In this document: positions 28,241 to 37,544 of the stretch, one piece after another
Numbering within the stretch: the first letter of the stretch is position 1
Layout: each line of letters opens with the position of its first letter
Origin: JAAAOZ01 sp964496595
Lineage (GTDB): Bacteria; Chloroflexota; Anaerolineae; B4-G1; SLSP01
Direction of reading: 5' to 3'
DNA length: 64,000 nucleotides
Assembly (NCBI GenBank): GCA_964496595.1
Contig: CAZCAI010000005.1
Coordinates: forward strand, 9,363 to 73,362
Notes under the pieces: model-generated
The model's database searches: none
The model's input: the letters and a program-made list of their open reading frames with translations, nothing else
Told to the model about the DNA's origin: nothing
Made by a program: the position numbers and the translations under genes

Positions 28241-28378
28241 ATTTGAAAATTAATCCCAACCGGGCAAGGATTGCTTAAGTGATCTCGCAAAGTGCATCCT
28301 ATATACAGCGGACAGGTTAAGCTGTTGACCAACACGCCTGGCGACCTTCGCCAGGAGGCCCGATTTGAATTTTCAAAT
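28241..28378. repeat. Large interrupted palindrome between R12 and R11
   Basis: Perfect 11-bp outer arms ATTTGAAAATT (28241-28251) and AATTTTCAAAT (28368-28378). An inner perfect 8-bp hairpin CCTGGCGA / TCGCCAGG with a 3-base loop lies at 28337-28355. It fills most of the 219-bp spacer, where no gene is seen. The inner hairpin could end or slow transcription from R12, but no T-run follows on either strand. Confidence 0.5.
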
Positions 28379-28400
28379 ACGTTCTTAGTGTGTCCCATAG

Positions 28401-31220
28401 TTAGGCTCCCTCTTCCACATCCAACCGCACATCCAAAGCCGCCAACCCCAACGCATCACCGATTTCACGAGCCGCGGTCTCAAGCACGGATTCCACATCT
28501 AACGTCTCACGCATCCGAGCGGCAACTTCACCCGTCAACCGCTCGCGGGCTGCGCGACGTTGCGTCTCATCCAAAAGGCGCATATTTTCGGCGATCATCG
28601 CCATCCGCTCGGCGACGACCTCGATCAACGCAATCTCGTCGTCCGTCCACTCGCGCTCGCCGCGCTCGTCCTCAATCGTCACGCCGCCGACCAACTCGCC
28701 GCGCAGCAAGCTGGGCGCCACCAACACCGATCTCGGCGCCCCATCGTCATCCTCATGCGCGACGACTTGAGGTTTGCGCGCCGCGAGCGCCTGCTGGATC
28801 TTCACGGCGAGATCCTCATCGACGGGCGCGGCCCCGGGGCGCGCGACTTCATGCTCCGTCTGCGCTAGCCGGCGCTCGAACTCCGACCACGCGCGCTGTA
28901 TATAGCGCCGCTGCGTCGACTCCATCTCGGCCAGGGCTGCCTGGGCCTGCTCTAACAAGCGTGTGTTCTCAATCGCGATCGCCACCTGGCTCGCCATCGT
29001 CTGCAAGATGGTGATGTCCTCCTCTGAGAAAGCCGCGCGCTCCGTAGATTGGATGGTCAGCGCGCCGATGGCTTGCCCCCGACTGATTAACGGCAGCGCC
29101 ATCTCAGAGTGCGTGTCGGGCAGATGAGGATTATCGAAGCGCACCGCTGCCTGCCCTACATCCAGCGCGATGCGCGCCTCTTGATTCGCCACGCACTGCC
29201 CAATCATCGACGAGCCGCCGACTTCAAGCCTGTGACCGGCGGCCATCATCGCCTCGCCCGCCTCGCCAGTGCCGGCCCGGAGGACGGCCCAGCGACGCGG
29301 CTCACCCGTCCATTCCCCGCTCTCATCGACAAGGAAGAGACCGACATAGTAGAGATCAAAACGCTCGCATACCAGCGCGACCACCCGCTCCATCAGCACC
29401 TCGGGATCGAGGAAGTTGCTGACGACCTGCGCGACCTCGGCGGCGGCTTGGATCTGATGCGCGCGCTCCTCCACCTCCTCCAGCAAGAGCGTGCCCTTTA
29501 GCGCGCTACTAATCTGCCCGCGCAGCACGTGATAGGTCGTCCCTTGCCAGGGGTCGGCTTCAAAGAGCACCAGCCCCAATTGGTTATCCCGAAAGTAGAG
29601 CGGCTCCACAACTAAGCTGTAGGAGGCGGGGAACAACGCCGGCGGCATCAGATGCGGAGAGGGAAAACGCCGGTCGATCTGGTCAAGCGCCCGGCGGCCA
29701 TGCTCGTCATAAGCCAACAGGAGATGCGACCACGCCGTCGGGGACGTGGGGTCTTCGTAGAGGGAAAGATAGCAGCGGGAGATGCCCAGGGTCGGAAGGT
29801 CTCCCACGAGCACATCCATCAATTCCGAAACCGTCTCCGTCGCCCGCATGCCTTCGCCCATCTGCTGGAGTCTGGTGAAGCGCTGTAAATCTCGCAGCCG
29901 CGCTTGAGACTCCACCCGGCTCTCCCAGCGACCGATCAAAATCCGCGCCTGATGCCAGAGATTTTCAGCGCGCGCCAATGTGGGGACCTCCTGAATACCG
30001 GCCTCAAAGCCGCAGCCCGTCACCGCCTGGCGGCGCAGCGTCGAGATCAGATGCTGCCAGACGCTAACATCACCCCGCGCGGTCACTATGCGCCGCAGGA
30101 TCGTTTCCAAGATCGTGAGGAACTCTGCATCGCGGTCATCCTCGGCGACAACCGCCCTGGTAAAGGCATCGATCAAGGAGCGGACGCTCTCGCGATCCAC
30201 GCCCGTGATCCGGGGCATCACGGCTTGCAACAACATCTCCTCATCGACGATGCAGGCCTGCTCCGCACCCCCGCCCGAATTGTCCGCGCCGATGGTTTCG
30301 TAAGAAACGATGACATCTCGCAACTGCCTCGAAAAACACCCACAGGAGCGACGCACGACCAACTCTGGCGCGACCAAGATTTCATCAGGCGCCGGATCGC
30401 CGCGCAATTGCGCCATCAGCAACTCACCGGCGCGCTGCCCGATTGTGTACCACGGCTGTGAGACCGTCGTCAGGGACGGGTCGAGGAATTTCGATTCGGG
30501 GCGATCATCAAATCCGACAACGGCGACATCGCCGGGGATTTCAAACCCTCGCCGACGCAGGGATTGTATCGCCTGGGTAGCCATATAGTCATTGACGCCA
30601 ACGACGGCGTCCAAAGTCACCTGGCGTTCATCCAATAGGATTTCGATGGCGCGCTCGCCCAAATCCAGCCCAAAGCCGCCCGGCGCGACCAAAGCCGGAT
30701 CGACCGGCAAGCCGTGCTCGGTCAGCACATCGACGTAGGCTTGATAGCGCGTCTCCGCCTCGACATGGCCCTCCGGGCCGCGAATGAATGCGATGCGGCG
30801 GCGGGCATGATCTGCCACCAGATGCATCACGATGGCGCGCATGCCCTGGTAATTATCCACCAGCACATGAGGCATCTCGGCCATCACCTCAGAGACGTTG
30901 ACCATCGGCAGCGGCAAGTATCGCTTGATGAAGGCCCGCGCGCGCGCCGACCCGATCTCATGCGCCAACATCCCGCCAAAGATGACCAGGCCATCCACAA
31001 GGTGGGGCGCAACCAGATCGTAGAGGATGTTAGCTTGCGCGATGAAGCCCTCTTCCGATTCCAGGGCCTCGCCGGCGAAAGCAATCAAATTCGCGCCCTG
31101 GGCCTGGACGACATCGTTCACGCCGGCCCACAAAGCATGGCTGGTCGGATCGCTGCCGCCATAGGTCAAGAGGCCGACTGTAGGCCGATCTGGGATCATT
31201 TGGTCTTCATTAACTGCCAT
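28401..31220 (-). CDS. R12: soluble LacI-type sensor fused to GAF domains, no HTH
   Basis: 939 residues without TM segments, so cytoplasmic. Residues 12-290 are a LacI/GalR-type ligand-binding domain (Peripla_BP_3): RPTVGLLTYGGSDPTS, VDGLVIFGGML, HVLVDNYQGMRAIV, DVAVVGFDDRPESKFLDPSL, TTVSQPWYTIGQRAGELL. The helix-turn-helix that normally precedes it is missing. A Cys pair (RSCGCF, 293 and 295) closes the domain, as in LacI-GGDEF hybrids. A long helical region and a degenerate GAF-like segment (about 450-570) follow, then DLYY-class GAF1, GAF2 and the common C-terminal module. Its ATG overlaps the TAA of R13 (TAATG). It probably brings internal sugar status into the same network (inference). 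DNA-binding is not expected. Confidence 0.85.
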   Translation of the reverse strand: MAVNEDQMIPDRPTVGLLTYGGSDPTSHALWAGVNDVVQAQGANLIAFAGEALESEEGFIAQANILYDLVAPHLVDGLVIFGGMLAHEIGSARARAFIKRYLPLPMVNVSEVMAEMPHVLVDNYQGMRAIVMHLVADHARRRIAFIRGPEGHVEAETRYQAYVDVLTEHGLPVDPALVAPGGFGLDLGERAIEILLDERQVTLDAVVGVNDYMATQAIQSLRRRGFEIPGDVAVVGFDDRPESKFLDPSLTTVSQPWYTIGQRAGELLMAQLRGDPAPDEILVAPELVVRRSCGCFSRQLRDVIVSYETIGADNSGGGAEQACIVDEEMLLQAVMPRITGVDRESVRSLIDAFTRAVVAEDDRDAEFLTILETILRRIVTARGDVSVWQHLISTLRRQAVTGCGFEAGIQEVPTLARAENLWHQARILIGRWESRVESQARLRDLQRFTRLQQMGEGMRATETVSELMDVLVGDLPTLGISRCYLSLYEDPTSPTAWSHLLLAYDEHGRRALDQIDRRFPSPHLMPPALFPASYSLVVEPLYFRDNQLGLVLFEADPWQGTTYHVLRGQISSALKGTLLLEEVEERAHQIQAAAEVAQVVSNFLDPEVLMERVVALVCERFDLYYVGLFLVDESGEWTGEPRRWAVLRAGTGEAGEAMMAAGHRLEVGGSSMIGQCVANQEARIALDVGQAAVRFDNPHLPDTHSEMALPLISRGQAIGALTIQSTERAAFSEEDITILQTMASQVAIAIENTRLLEQAQAALAEMESTQRRYIQRAWSEFERRLAQTEHEVARPGAAPVDEDLAVKIQQALAARKPQVVAHEDDDGAPRSVLVAPSLLRGELVGGVTIEDERGEREWTDDEIALIEVVAERMAMIAENMRLLDETQRRAARERLTGEVAARMRETLDVESVLETAAREIGDALGLAALDVRLDVEEGA

Positions 31221-33199
31221 TAATCGTCGCCTCCTTCGTCGCCCACAACGTCGCCCACAACGTCCCCACCCTCCACATCGCCCACCGGCTCCAGCTCTTC
31301 TGCGCTGGACGTTTCCCGATCCAGGATACCGATCCGCGCGGCGACGCGCGATCCGCCCAACGCCTTGCTCAACTCCTCGGTGGTGATGCGCAACAATGAT
31401 GCGATGTCCGGCGCCCGCTCCATTTGATCCGTGATCGCGCGAATCGCGCGCTCGCGGGAGGCGCGCCGCCGCGCCTCCTCAAACAGACGCGAGCTTTCCA
31501 ACGTCGGGCCGGTCTGCCCTACCAGGGTCTCGATCAATGAGATTTCGTCAGATGTCCAAGGGCCGGCCTCCGGCGATTTGCGCAGATCCAGGACGCCGAC
31601 GACCTGATTTCGCGCCTGAACGGGGATGGCCAAGGCATAGCCTGCCGCCTCTCCGCCCGTCTGATCTGCTTCGATTTTGCGGCCTTGGACCGGCGCCTGC
31701 GCCGTCAAGGCCTCCGTCATCTCTGCATACCACACCGGATCGGCGCTGACGCCCTGCTCACGGCTGAAGCGATAGCCGCGCAAACCGGCGCGCACGATCT
31801 GCGCCCAGGCCTCGCGACTGTATTGTCCGTAAAGGCGCTCCATCTCGTGCAGCCGCGCCTGGGACTCCTGATACAGACGGGCGTTATCCAAGGCCAGGGC
31901 AACCTGATCGGCCAACGCCTGGAAGACCGTCACGTTCTCATCGGTGAAAGCCCGCCCCTCGACGCTCTGCACATCCAGCGCGCCGAAGATGCGTCCGCGC
32001 GCGCGCAAGGGCAACGCCGCCTCCGAGCGCGTCTCCGGCAGATCGGGATTGGCGTAGTGGACGGCGTCCTGGGTCGTATCGAGGACAATGTAGGGCTCGC
32101 CCGATTCGATCACCCGCCCCACGATGCCCTCGCCAACACGCAAGCGATGCTGACGCTCCAGCATGCGCTCGCCGCCCTCACTGGAGACGGCCCGCAACAT
32201 AGCATATTGCTCGCTTTCATCCACCAAGAAGAGGCCGGTGTGATAGAAGCCAAATTGGTTGCTGACCAGGCGCACGATGTATTGTTGTAGTTCCTCCGGG
32301 TCGAGGACGGTCGTCGCCGCACGCCCCACCTCGGCAGAGATGCGCATCTGATCGGTGAGCGATTCCAGCGCCTGCGTCCGCTCCACGATCCGCGCTTCCA
32401 AGTCGGCGTAGAGATCGTGCAACTCCTGAGCCATCTGATTAAATGTCTGGGCCAAGCGTCCCAACTCATCCTGGGTGGCGACGGTCACGCGATGTTCTAA
32501 ATCCCCGGCGGCCAAGCGTTCGGCGCCCTGCACGAGGATGCCCACGGAGCGCCCGAAAGCGCGCAGGATGGCGTACGCCATCCACACGCTGAGCACAACC
32601 ACCAACAAAAACACCCCGAAGACCGTTCGCGAGACTGCACGTTGCGCCTCGGTCGCGCGCTCCAAAGCCACGAGCTGCTCCTCTTGCGCCCGCAACACCA
32701 CTTGATCCAATGTGTCTGAAATACGTTGCAATTCATTACCCAACGCATAGATGCGCGTCCGCCGCGTCGCGACCCAGTCCTCCTCCGCGACCAGCGTGAT
32801 CATATAAGCGACCATGCGGTTCAAGTTTTCGATAGTAGCATCCAACGTAAGATCCGGTTCTGTGAAAGTGGCGGCAAAAACATCATAGTGATCGTTCAAT
32901 TCATCCAGGCGAGCTTGCACATCAGAAACAAAAAGCTCACGATCTTCACGGAAGATTCCCTCATCCAGCGCCAAGAGGAGATTCAGGCGGGCGCGGGATA
33001 GGGCCTCGGCGGATAACGTCCGCCGGCTTTGCACGGCTAGTTGCTCGTTAGCGCTCGACATCACGTTGAGCTGATAAACAATCACGCCGGCCGATCCCAG
33101 CAGCAACAGGATAATCGCTCCAAAGCCCATCAGCAGGGCGCCCCGCAATGATAATTGCGACCTCCGCGCCGGTTCTTTAGCTTCCATATAATTGCTCAT
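31220..33199 (-). CDS. R13: four-helix-bundle, HAMP, tandem-GAF receptor
   Basis: 659 residues; ATG 33199 with GGAG upstream. TM1 is at about 22-45, followed by a helical extracytoplasmic module of about 145 residues like that of R10 (LSRARLNLLLALDEGIF, LDELNDHYDVFAATF), TM2 at about 195-215 and HAMP (VQGAERLAAGDLEHRVTV). FYH-class GAF1 (FGFYHTGLFL, RAVSSEGG) carries YIVLDTTQDAVHYANPDLP in the pocket region instead of ALDVGEDAV. Then GAF2 and a weaker version of the C-terminal module. The last 25 residues are an acidic Gly/Val/Asp tail encoded by a 12-bp tandem repeat (TCGCCCACAACG on the plus strand, near 31228-31262). It pairs with R14, without a free binding protein. Confidence 0.87.
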   Translation of the reverse strand: MSNYMEAKEPARRSQLSLRGALLMGFGAIILLLLGSAGVIVYQLNVMSSANEQLAVQSRRTLSAEALSRARLNLLLALDEGIFREDRELFVSDVQARLDELNDHYDVFAATFTEPDLTLDATIENLNRMVAYMITLVAEEDWVATRRTRIYALGNELQRISDTLDQVVLRAQEEQLVALERATEAQRAVSRTVFGVFLLVVVLSVWMAYAILRAFGRSVGILVQGAERLAAGDLEHRVTVATQDELGRLAQTFNQMAQELHDLYADLEARIVERTQALESLTDQMRISAEVGRAATTVLDPEELQQYIVRLVSNQFGFYHTGLFLVDESEQYAMLRAVSSEGGERMLERQHRLRVGEGIVGRVIESGEPYIVLDTTQDAVHYANPDLPETRSEAALPLRARGRIFGALDVQSVEGRAFTDENVTVFQALADQVALALDNARLYQESQARLHEMERLYGQYSREAWAQIVRAGLRGYRFSREQGVSADPVWYAEMTEALTAQAPVQGRKIEADQTGGEAAGYALAIPVQARNQVVGVLDLRKSPEAGPWTSDEISLIETLVGQTGPTLESSRLFEEARRRASRERAIRAITDQMERAPDIASLLRITTEELSKALGGSRVAARIGILDRETSSAEELEPVGDVEGGDVVGDVVGDEGGDD

Positions 33200-33226
33200 A
33201 ATTGCTCCGTCGTCCTACGGCTTTTG

Positions 33227-35068
33227 TCATTCGCCATACGATCGCTTGCCTGGTTCCGCCACCATTTCTAAGACAACTTCATCCAAAGAGAGCCGTTGCC
33301 CCAATTCTTGGACGGCCGTCCGCAACATATCTTCCAAATTGGTCGCAGCTCGCATCTGAGAGGAAATATCTCCTACCAGACGCTCACGGGCCGCGCGCAT
33401 TTGCGCACTTTCGAAGAGCCGCGCGCTATCTAAGGCCAGCTCCAACTGCTCGTTGATCATCCGCACTAAATCAACTTGACTTTCGGACCAGCGGGCGCGC
33501 TCGCCGGATTTCTCGATGTGCATCACGCCGATCACGGCATCACGCACGGTGATGGGGACGGTGATGCGAGCGACGCCATCTTGAGTATCTCGATCTATGA
33601 CGAGACGTCGCTCCCGCACAGCCACGCGCGTCGCCCTGGCGGGTTCTGCCATCTCAACCTCCTCAACGATCTCGCCCTGCGCATATCGCAAGATCTTGCG
33701 CTGCTCGCCTCCGCGCTGCCAAATCTCTTGATCGTAGGGCTGGTAAAGGCGCTGTAACTCGCGCATTTGATGGTGTGTTTGTTGGAGCCGGGAGATGTTC
33801 TGGATGGCGATGGATAGCTGATCGGCCAGCACCTGCCAGGCGTCCAAATCTTCCTCGTGGAAAGCTTCGGGCGCCAGGCTCTGCAAGAAAAGAACGCCTT
33901 CGGCGCGCAAGCCCCGCCTGACGTCCCGCGCCGCTTGTCCCGCATCGAATGTCGCCGGCTGGAAGTGCAAGGGGAGAGCTAACTGCCGCGCGCCTTTTTG
34001 GCCCTCGCGAGAGATCCGGCCCGCCTGTGCGTACAATACCGTGCTCACTAAACTTGGGATGCGACGTTCGCTCAATCCGACATCTCGAGAGGATGGTTCT
34101 GCCCGCGCCTCCGAAGCATCGCTACCCTCAGAAACGGCGCGCAATCGCAGACGCTGTCCTATGCCGGCTTGCCGCTCTGCGGAGAGCGCGGTCTCGTACA
34201 TGTAGAGGCCCACGCTCGTGATACCGATATCTGCCAGGCGATGATGGATCAGGGCTACCACGTGATCTAAAAATGGCTCCACGGTCGTGATCCCGCATGT
34301 GGCCGCTATCACCTCGGCGGCAACGATGAATTGTCGCGATTGGCGCTGCAGCCGGCGGTTCGCGGAGGCCAGTTCATCGGCCCGCTGGTGGCTCTCGCGT
34401 CGCGAGACCTCCAATGCCTCCGCCCGTTGCCAGGCCGTCTGCAACGTCGCCTCTTGCGCGCGGTTAAACATCCCCTGCGCCGCCCCGATGAGGGCAAGTA
34501 CCAACAAGTACATCGCGCCAAAGTAGAGCAGCGATCCTATCTCGGTGGGGTCCGGCAGTTGCAGGGACATCCAGCCCTGATAATGCGTCACGCCGAGGCC
34601 CACGTAGACTAAGGCGCTGAAGACGAGCGCGAAAAGTCCAATCCGCCAGCCGCCTAAGGGGAAGAGTAACGCCGGCCCCAGGAGCAGATACCAGACGCCC
34701 GGCCCGGTGATGCCGGCGACCTGCACGGTCAGAGCGCCGAAGAGATAAACAGCCATCACGAGTAGGCCCAAGCGCAGATGATAATCGAAGTCGCGCATCA
34801 AGAAGGACATCACGATCATGGCGTAGGCGATGAAATAAGACAATTCCGCCGGAATTTGCCCCGGATCTTGCATAACGTTGATCAAGGAAGGGATGAGCGT
34901 GAAGAATCCCCCAATGGCCGCGATGCCCAGCAATATATTGAGCGCCTGCTGGCGCCGAGGTTGTAAATCAGCCGCCGCCGGCTTGGACATCAGAGGCGCC
35001 GGCCCTGGCGGCGCTTGATCACGCGGGTAGGAAGCGTCTGATTTCTCCGAGATATGCTGTTCGCTCAT
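33227..35068 (-). CDS. R14: multi-TM tandem-GAF receptor with divergent GAF1
   Basis: 613 residues. A proline-rich cytoplasmic start is followed by about six TM helices between residues 43 and 200 and a coiled coil. The first GAF (about 245-410) is the most divergent of the cluster: it lacks the FYH or DLYY signature and the ALDVG and DNPDLP segments, and has inserted charged sequence (SEGSDASEARAEPSS). The inter-GAF linker (RLYQPYDQEIW) and GAF2 are recognisable, and the C-terminal module (GDISSQMRAATNLEDML) is retained. The first GAF may have changed or lost its ligand. It lies 27 bp before R13 in the usual six-TM/HAMP order. Confidence 0.85.
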   Translation of the reverse strand: MSEQHISEKSDASYPRDQAPPGPAPLMSKPAAADLQPRRQQALNILLGIAAIGGFFTLIPSLINVMQDPGQIPAELSYFIAYAMIVMSFLMRDFDYHLRLGLLVMAVYLFGALTVQVAGITGPGVWYLLLGPALLFPLGGWRIGLFALVFSALVYVGLGVTHYQGWMSLQLPDPTEIGSLLYFGAMYLLVLALIGAAQGMFNRAQEATLQTAWQRAEALEVSRRESHQRADELASANRRLQRQSRQFIVAAEVIAATCGITTVEPFLDHVVALIHHRLADIGITSVGLYMYETALSAERQAGIGQRLRLRAVSEGSDASEARAEPSSRDVGLSERRIPSLVSTVLYAQAGRISREGQKGARQLALPLHFQPATFDAGQAARDVRRGLRAEGVLFLQSLAPEAFHEEDLDAWQVLADQLSIAIQNISRLQQTHHQMRELQRLYQPYDQEIWQRGGEQRKILRYAQGEIVEEVEMAEPARATRVAVRERRLVIDRDTQDGVARITVPITVRDAVIGVMHIEKSGERARWSESQVDLVRMINEQLELALDSARLFESAQMRAARERLVGDISSQMRAATNLEDMLRTAVQELGQRLSLDEVVLEMVAEPGKRSYGE

Positions 35069-35101
35069 TATGTGATTCTCCTGACGGCTATCTTTTAGTA
35101 C

Positions 35102-35177
35102 GGTTTGTAGTTAGCTACAAAGCGACAGAAGTAGCGCTTTACGGCGCTCCATTTTATTACGCGCCGGACTACAAACC
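35102..35177. repeat. Palindromic element between R15 and R14
   Basis: 76-bp element with perfect 10-bp ends GGTTTGTAGT and ACTACAAACC and internal GCGCT/AGCGC complementarity. It occupies most of the 113-bp spacer. Terminal inverted repeats, small size and intergenic place suggest a non-autonomous mobile repeat; no target duplication could be made out. Confidence 0.55.
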
Positions 35178-35181
35178 TAAA

Positions 35182-37404
35182 TTACTCCACCGCTCCCAAC
35201 TGGAGGGTCACGGCGTCCGCATCCAAGGCCTCACCAAGCTCCTGGATGGCGCGCCGGGCGACGGTCTCCATATCGAGCGACTCGCGGATGTGGGCCGTGA
35301 TCTCGCTGGCTAACTGCTCGCGCGCGGCCCGACGTTGGGATTCCTGAAAGAGACGCGCGCTTTCCAATGCATCTCCGAGCTGATCGACCAGGCTCTGCAA
35401 GATCGCTTGCTCTTTCTCAGTCCATGCCACTTGTACGCCCTCGGAGCCTGAAGGCGCGTGCTTGCGGAAGCTCAACACCCCGATCGGTTCGCCGCGAACG
35501 CGCAGGGGGATAGTCAACACCGGCGCCTCTGATGGCGCTTCAGCCTGGAGTTGGATGCTCTGTCTCTCCTCCCAGGCACGCTGCATCACCTCCGGCCAAT
35601 CGCCCGCAGTCGGGAAAACGCGATCCCGCCCATAGCGATAGCCCCAATCGGAGCGCTCCTCCAGAAGCTCCATCCACGCCGTGCGGCTCAACTCGCCGTA
35701 GGCCTGCCGCGCGGCCCGCAGCGCTTGCTGCGTCTCCGCGAACAAGCGCGCGTTATCCAACGCCACAGCGACCTGATCGGCCATCGTCTGAAGCACCGTG
35801 ATCGTCGCGGGGTCGAAGGCGCCGGCGATATCGTCTTGGACGGTCAACGCGCCGATGACCTGCCCCCGCGCCCGCAGGGGCAACGCCGCCTCGGAGCGCG
35901 TGTCTGGCAACTCCGCGGTCGCCTCCCGCACCTCATCTGATTCGGCTTCCTGCGCCACTCGCGCCTGCGAATGGACGATGCTCCATCCAATCATCGAACC
36001 CTCGTCCACGCGCAAGCGATGGCCGCGCGATAGCATGATCTGTCCGGCCTCGCCGGTGCCCGCGCGGAGGACGGCCCACTCGCCCACATCATCGACCAGG
36101 AAAAGCCCCACGTAGTAGAGATCGAAGCGCTCACGGATCAGGGACACAATCTGCTGGATCAACTGCTCGGTGTCCAGGATCGAGGCGGCCGCCCGTCCGA
36201 CCTCAGCCGAAGCTTCCAGGTACGTCGCCCGGCGCGCCAGATCCTTGGTTCGACTTTCGACTTGCTGCTCCAGGCTCCCGATGGTCTGCCGCAATTGTTG
36301 CGTCATCTGATTGAAGGTGCGCGCCAATAAACCCACCTCATCCTCGGTGGCGACCGGCGCCCGCGCCGCCAGATCACCTTCGACTACGCGCGTCGCCGCG
36401 TACGTAATATCCAAGACGGGGCGAGCGATACGTTGCGAGAGCCAGTAGACGACGCCGCTCAGGAACACGACCAAAGGGCCGCCAATCAAGCCCAGGAATC
36501 CCGCCAGGCGGCGCGCCGGTGCGAAAGCATCCGCTTGCGACATCTCGACCAGGAGCGCCACTTCACGCTCTTCGATCCACCGATAGACGCCGAGGACGGG
36601 TACGCCGGCGTAGTTGGTATAGAGCGCGCCGCCATCTTGTTTTTGCTGCACGGCCCGATCGATGCCCACGGTGTGCACACCACGGGGAAAATCGTCAGGC
36701 CCGAAGCGGAGGCTGGAAATGAAGGCGTTGAATTTATCCACCAGATAGGCCTCGCCGGACTCCCCCAAACCGACACGCTCCAAGACGATGCGATCCATCT
36801 TTTCCAGGTTCAAATGCACGGCCAACACGCCTAACCGCTCGCCATCGGGGCCGAAGATGGGCGTAGAAACGGTCATCCGGCGATCTCCGGTCACGGGCGA
36901 AGGGTAAACATTTTGCACAAAGGTATCTTCCTTGCCCTGGATATAGTATTGGTCATTGACGCGATATTCGCCCTCTTGCGTTTTATCTGTGGAGACGAGC
37001 ACGCGCCCCCCAACATCGGATAAAATGGCAATCTCCCGAAAATCGGGCTTCTGCGCCAGCGCGGCGTTTAGGTAAGCCGTAAGCCCGTCATAGGCGGCTT
37101 GATAGGTCGCGGCCATAGGGCTTTCGGGGTCGGATGGCCCACTTTGGATCAACGTGGCTATCTGTTCCGACAGCGTGGGAAGGGAAGCGAAGAACCGCGC
37201 ATCTTCGACCTGCATCTCGACCCAGCGATTCAATTCGCCTTCTTTGACGTGCGCGGCGGTATTCAAGCGCGCGAGCGCCGATTCCTCCAACGCAGATCGC
37301 GCCTGCGCAAACGCCACATATCCCACCAGGCTGATAGCCAGCAACAACAGCAATAAGAAGTAACTGACCAATCGAGCCATCAAGCTTTTTGTCCAAAACT
37401 TCAT
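35182..37404 (-). CDS. R15: double-Cache, HAMP, tandem-GAF receptor
   Basis: 740 residues; ATG 37404 with GAGGGA upstream. TM1 is at about 10-32. A double-Cache domain of about 270 residues follows (KEGELNRWVEMQVEDARFFA, FREIAILSDVGGRVLVST, DRRMTVSTPIFGPDGERLGV, LGVYRWIEEREVALLVEM), closely patterned on R7. TM2, HAMP (RPVLDITYAATRVVEGDLAA), a coiled coil, DLYY-class GAF1 (RAGTGEAGQIML, MIGWSIVHSQARVAQEAES), linker RQAYGELSRTAW, GAF2 and the common C-terminal module complete it. It stands alone between R16 and R14 without a binding protein; the Cache domain may bind its ligand directly, as dCache domains commonly bind amino acids or related small molecules. Confidence 0.88.
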   Translation of the reverse strand: MKFWTKSLMARLVSYFLLLLLLAISLVGYVAFAQARSALEESALARLNTAAHVKEGELNRWVEMQVEDARFFASLPTLSEQIATLIQSGPSDPESPMAATYQAAYDGLTAYLNAALAQKPDFREIAILSDVGGRVLVSTDKTQEGEYRVNDQYYIQGKEDTFVQNVYPSPVTGDRRMTVSTPIFGPDGERLGVLAVHLNLEKMDRIVLERVGLGESGEAYLVDKFNAFISSLRFGPDDFPRGVHTVGIDRAVQQKQDGGALYTNYAGVPVLGVYRWIEEREVALLVEMSQADAFAPARRLAGFLGLIGGPLVVFLSGVVYWLSQRIARPVLDITYAATRVVEGDLAARAPVATEDEVGLLARTFNQMTQQLRQTIGSLEQQVESRTKDLARRATYLEASAEVGRAAASILDTEQLIQQIVSLIRERFDLYYVGLFLVDDVGEWAVLRAGTGEAGQIMLSRGHRLRVDEGSMIGWSIVHSQARVAQEAESDEVREATAELPDTRSEAALPLRARGQVIGALTVQDDIAGAFDPATITVLQTMADQVAVALDNARLFAETQQALRAARQAYGELSRTAWMELLEERSDWGYRYGRDRVFPTAGDWPEVMQRAWEERQSIQLQAEAPSEAPVLTIPLRVRGEPIGVLSFRKHAPSGSEGVQVAWTEKEQAILQSLVDQLGDALESARLFQESQRRAAREQLASEITAHIRESLDMETVARRAIQELGEALDADAVTLQLGAVE

Positions 37405-37487
37405 AGGTCCCTCATCTTAATTGGTAAACAGGTAACTTGCTCGCGGCGTCTGATCCGTGCGGTCTCTAAGACCAAAAGACTCAGGGA

Positions 37488-37534
37488 GTTCCAGAGAAAA
37501 CCGCTCGTTTTTGGGAGATTGATTTTCTGGAACG
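37488..37534. repeat. Intergenic palindromic repeat (GTTCCAG...CTGGAAC)
   Basis: Best copy of the family seen at 7845 and 17853: arms GTTCCAG(AG)AAAA and TTTTCTGGAAC around CCGCTCGTTTTTGGGAGATT. It lies in the 140-bp spacer between R16 and R15 (37405-37544), which holds no gene. Confidence 0.6.
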
Positions 37535-37544
37535 TCCCAAACGG

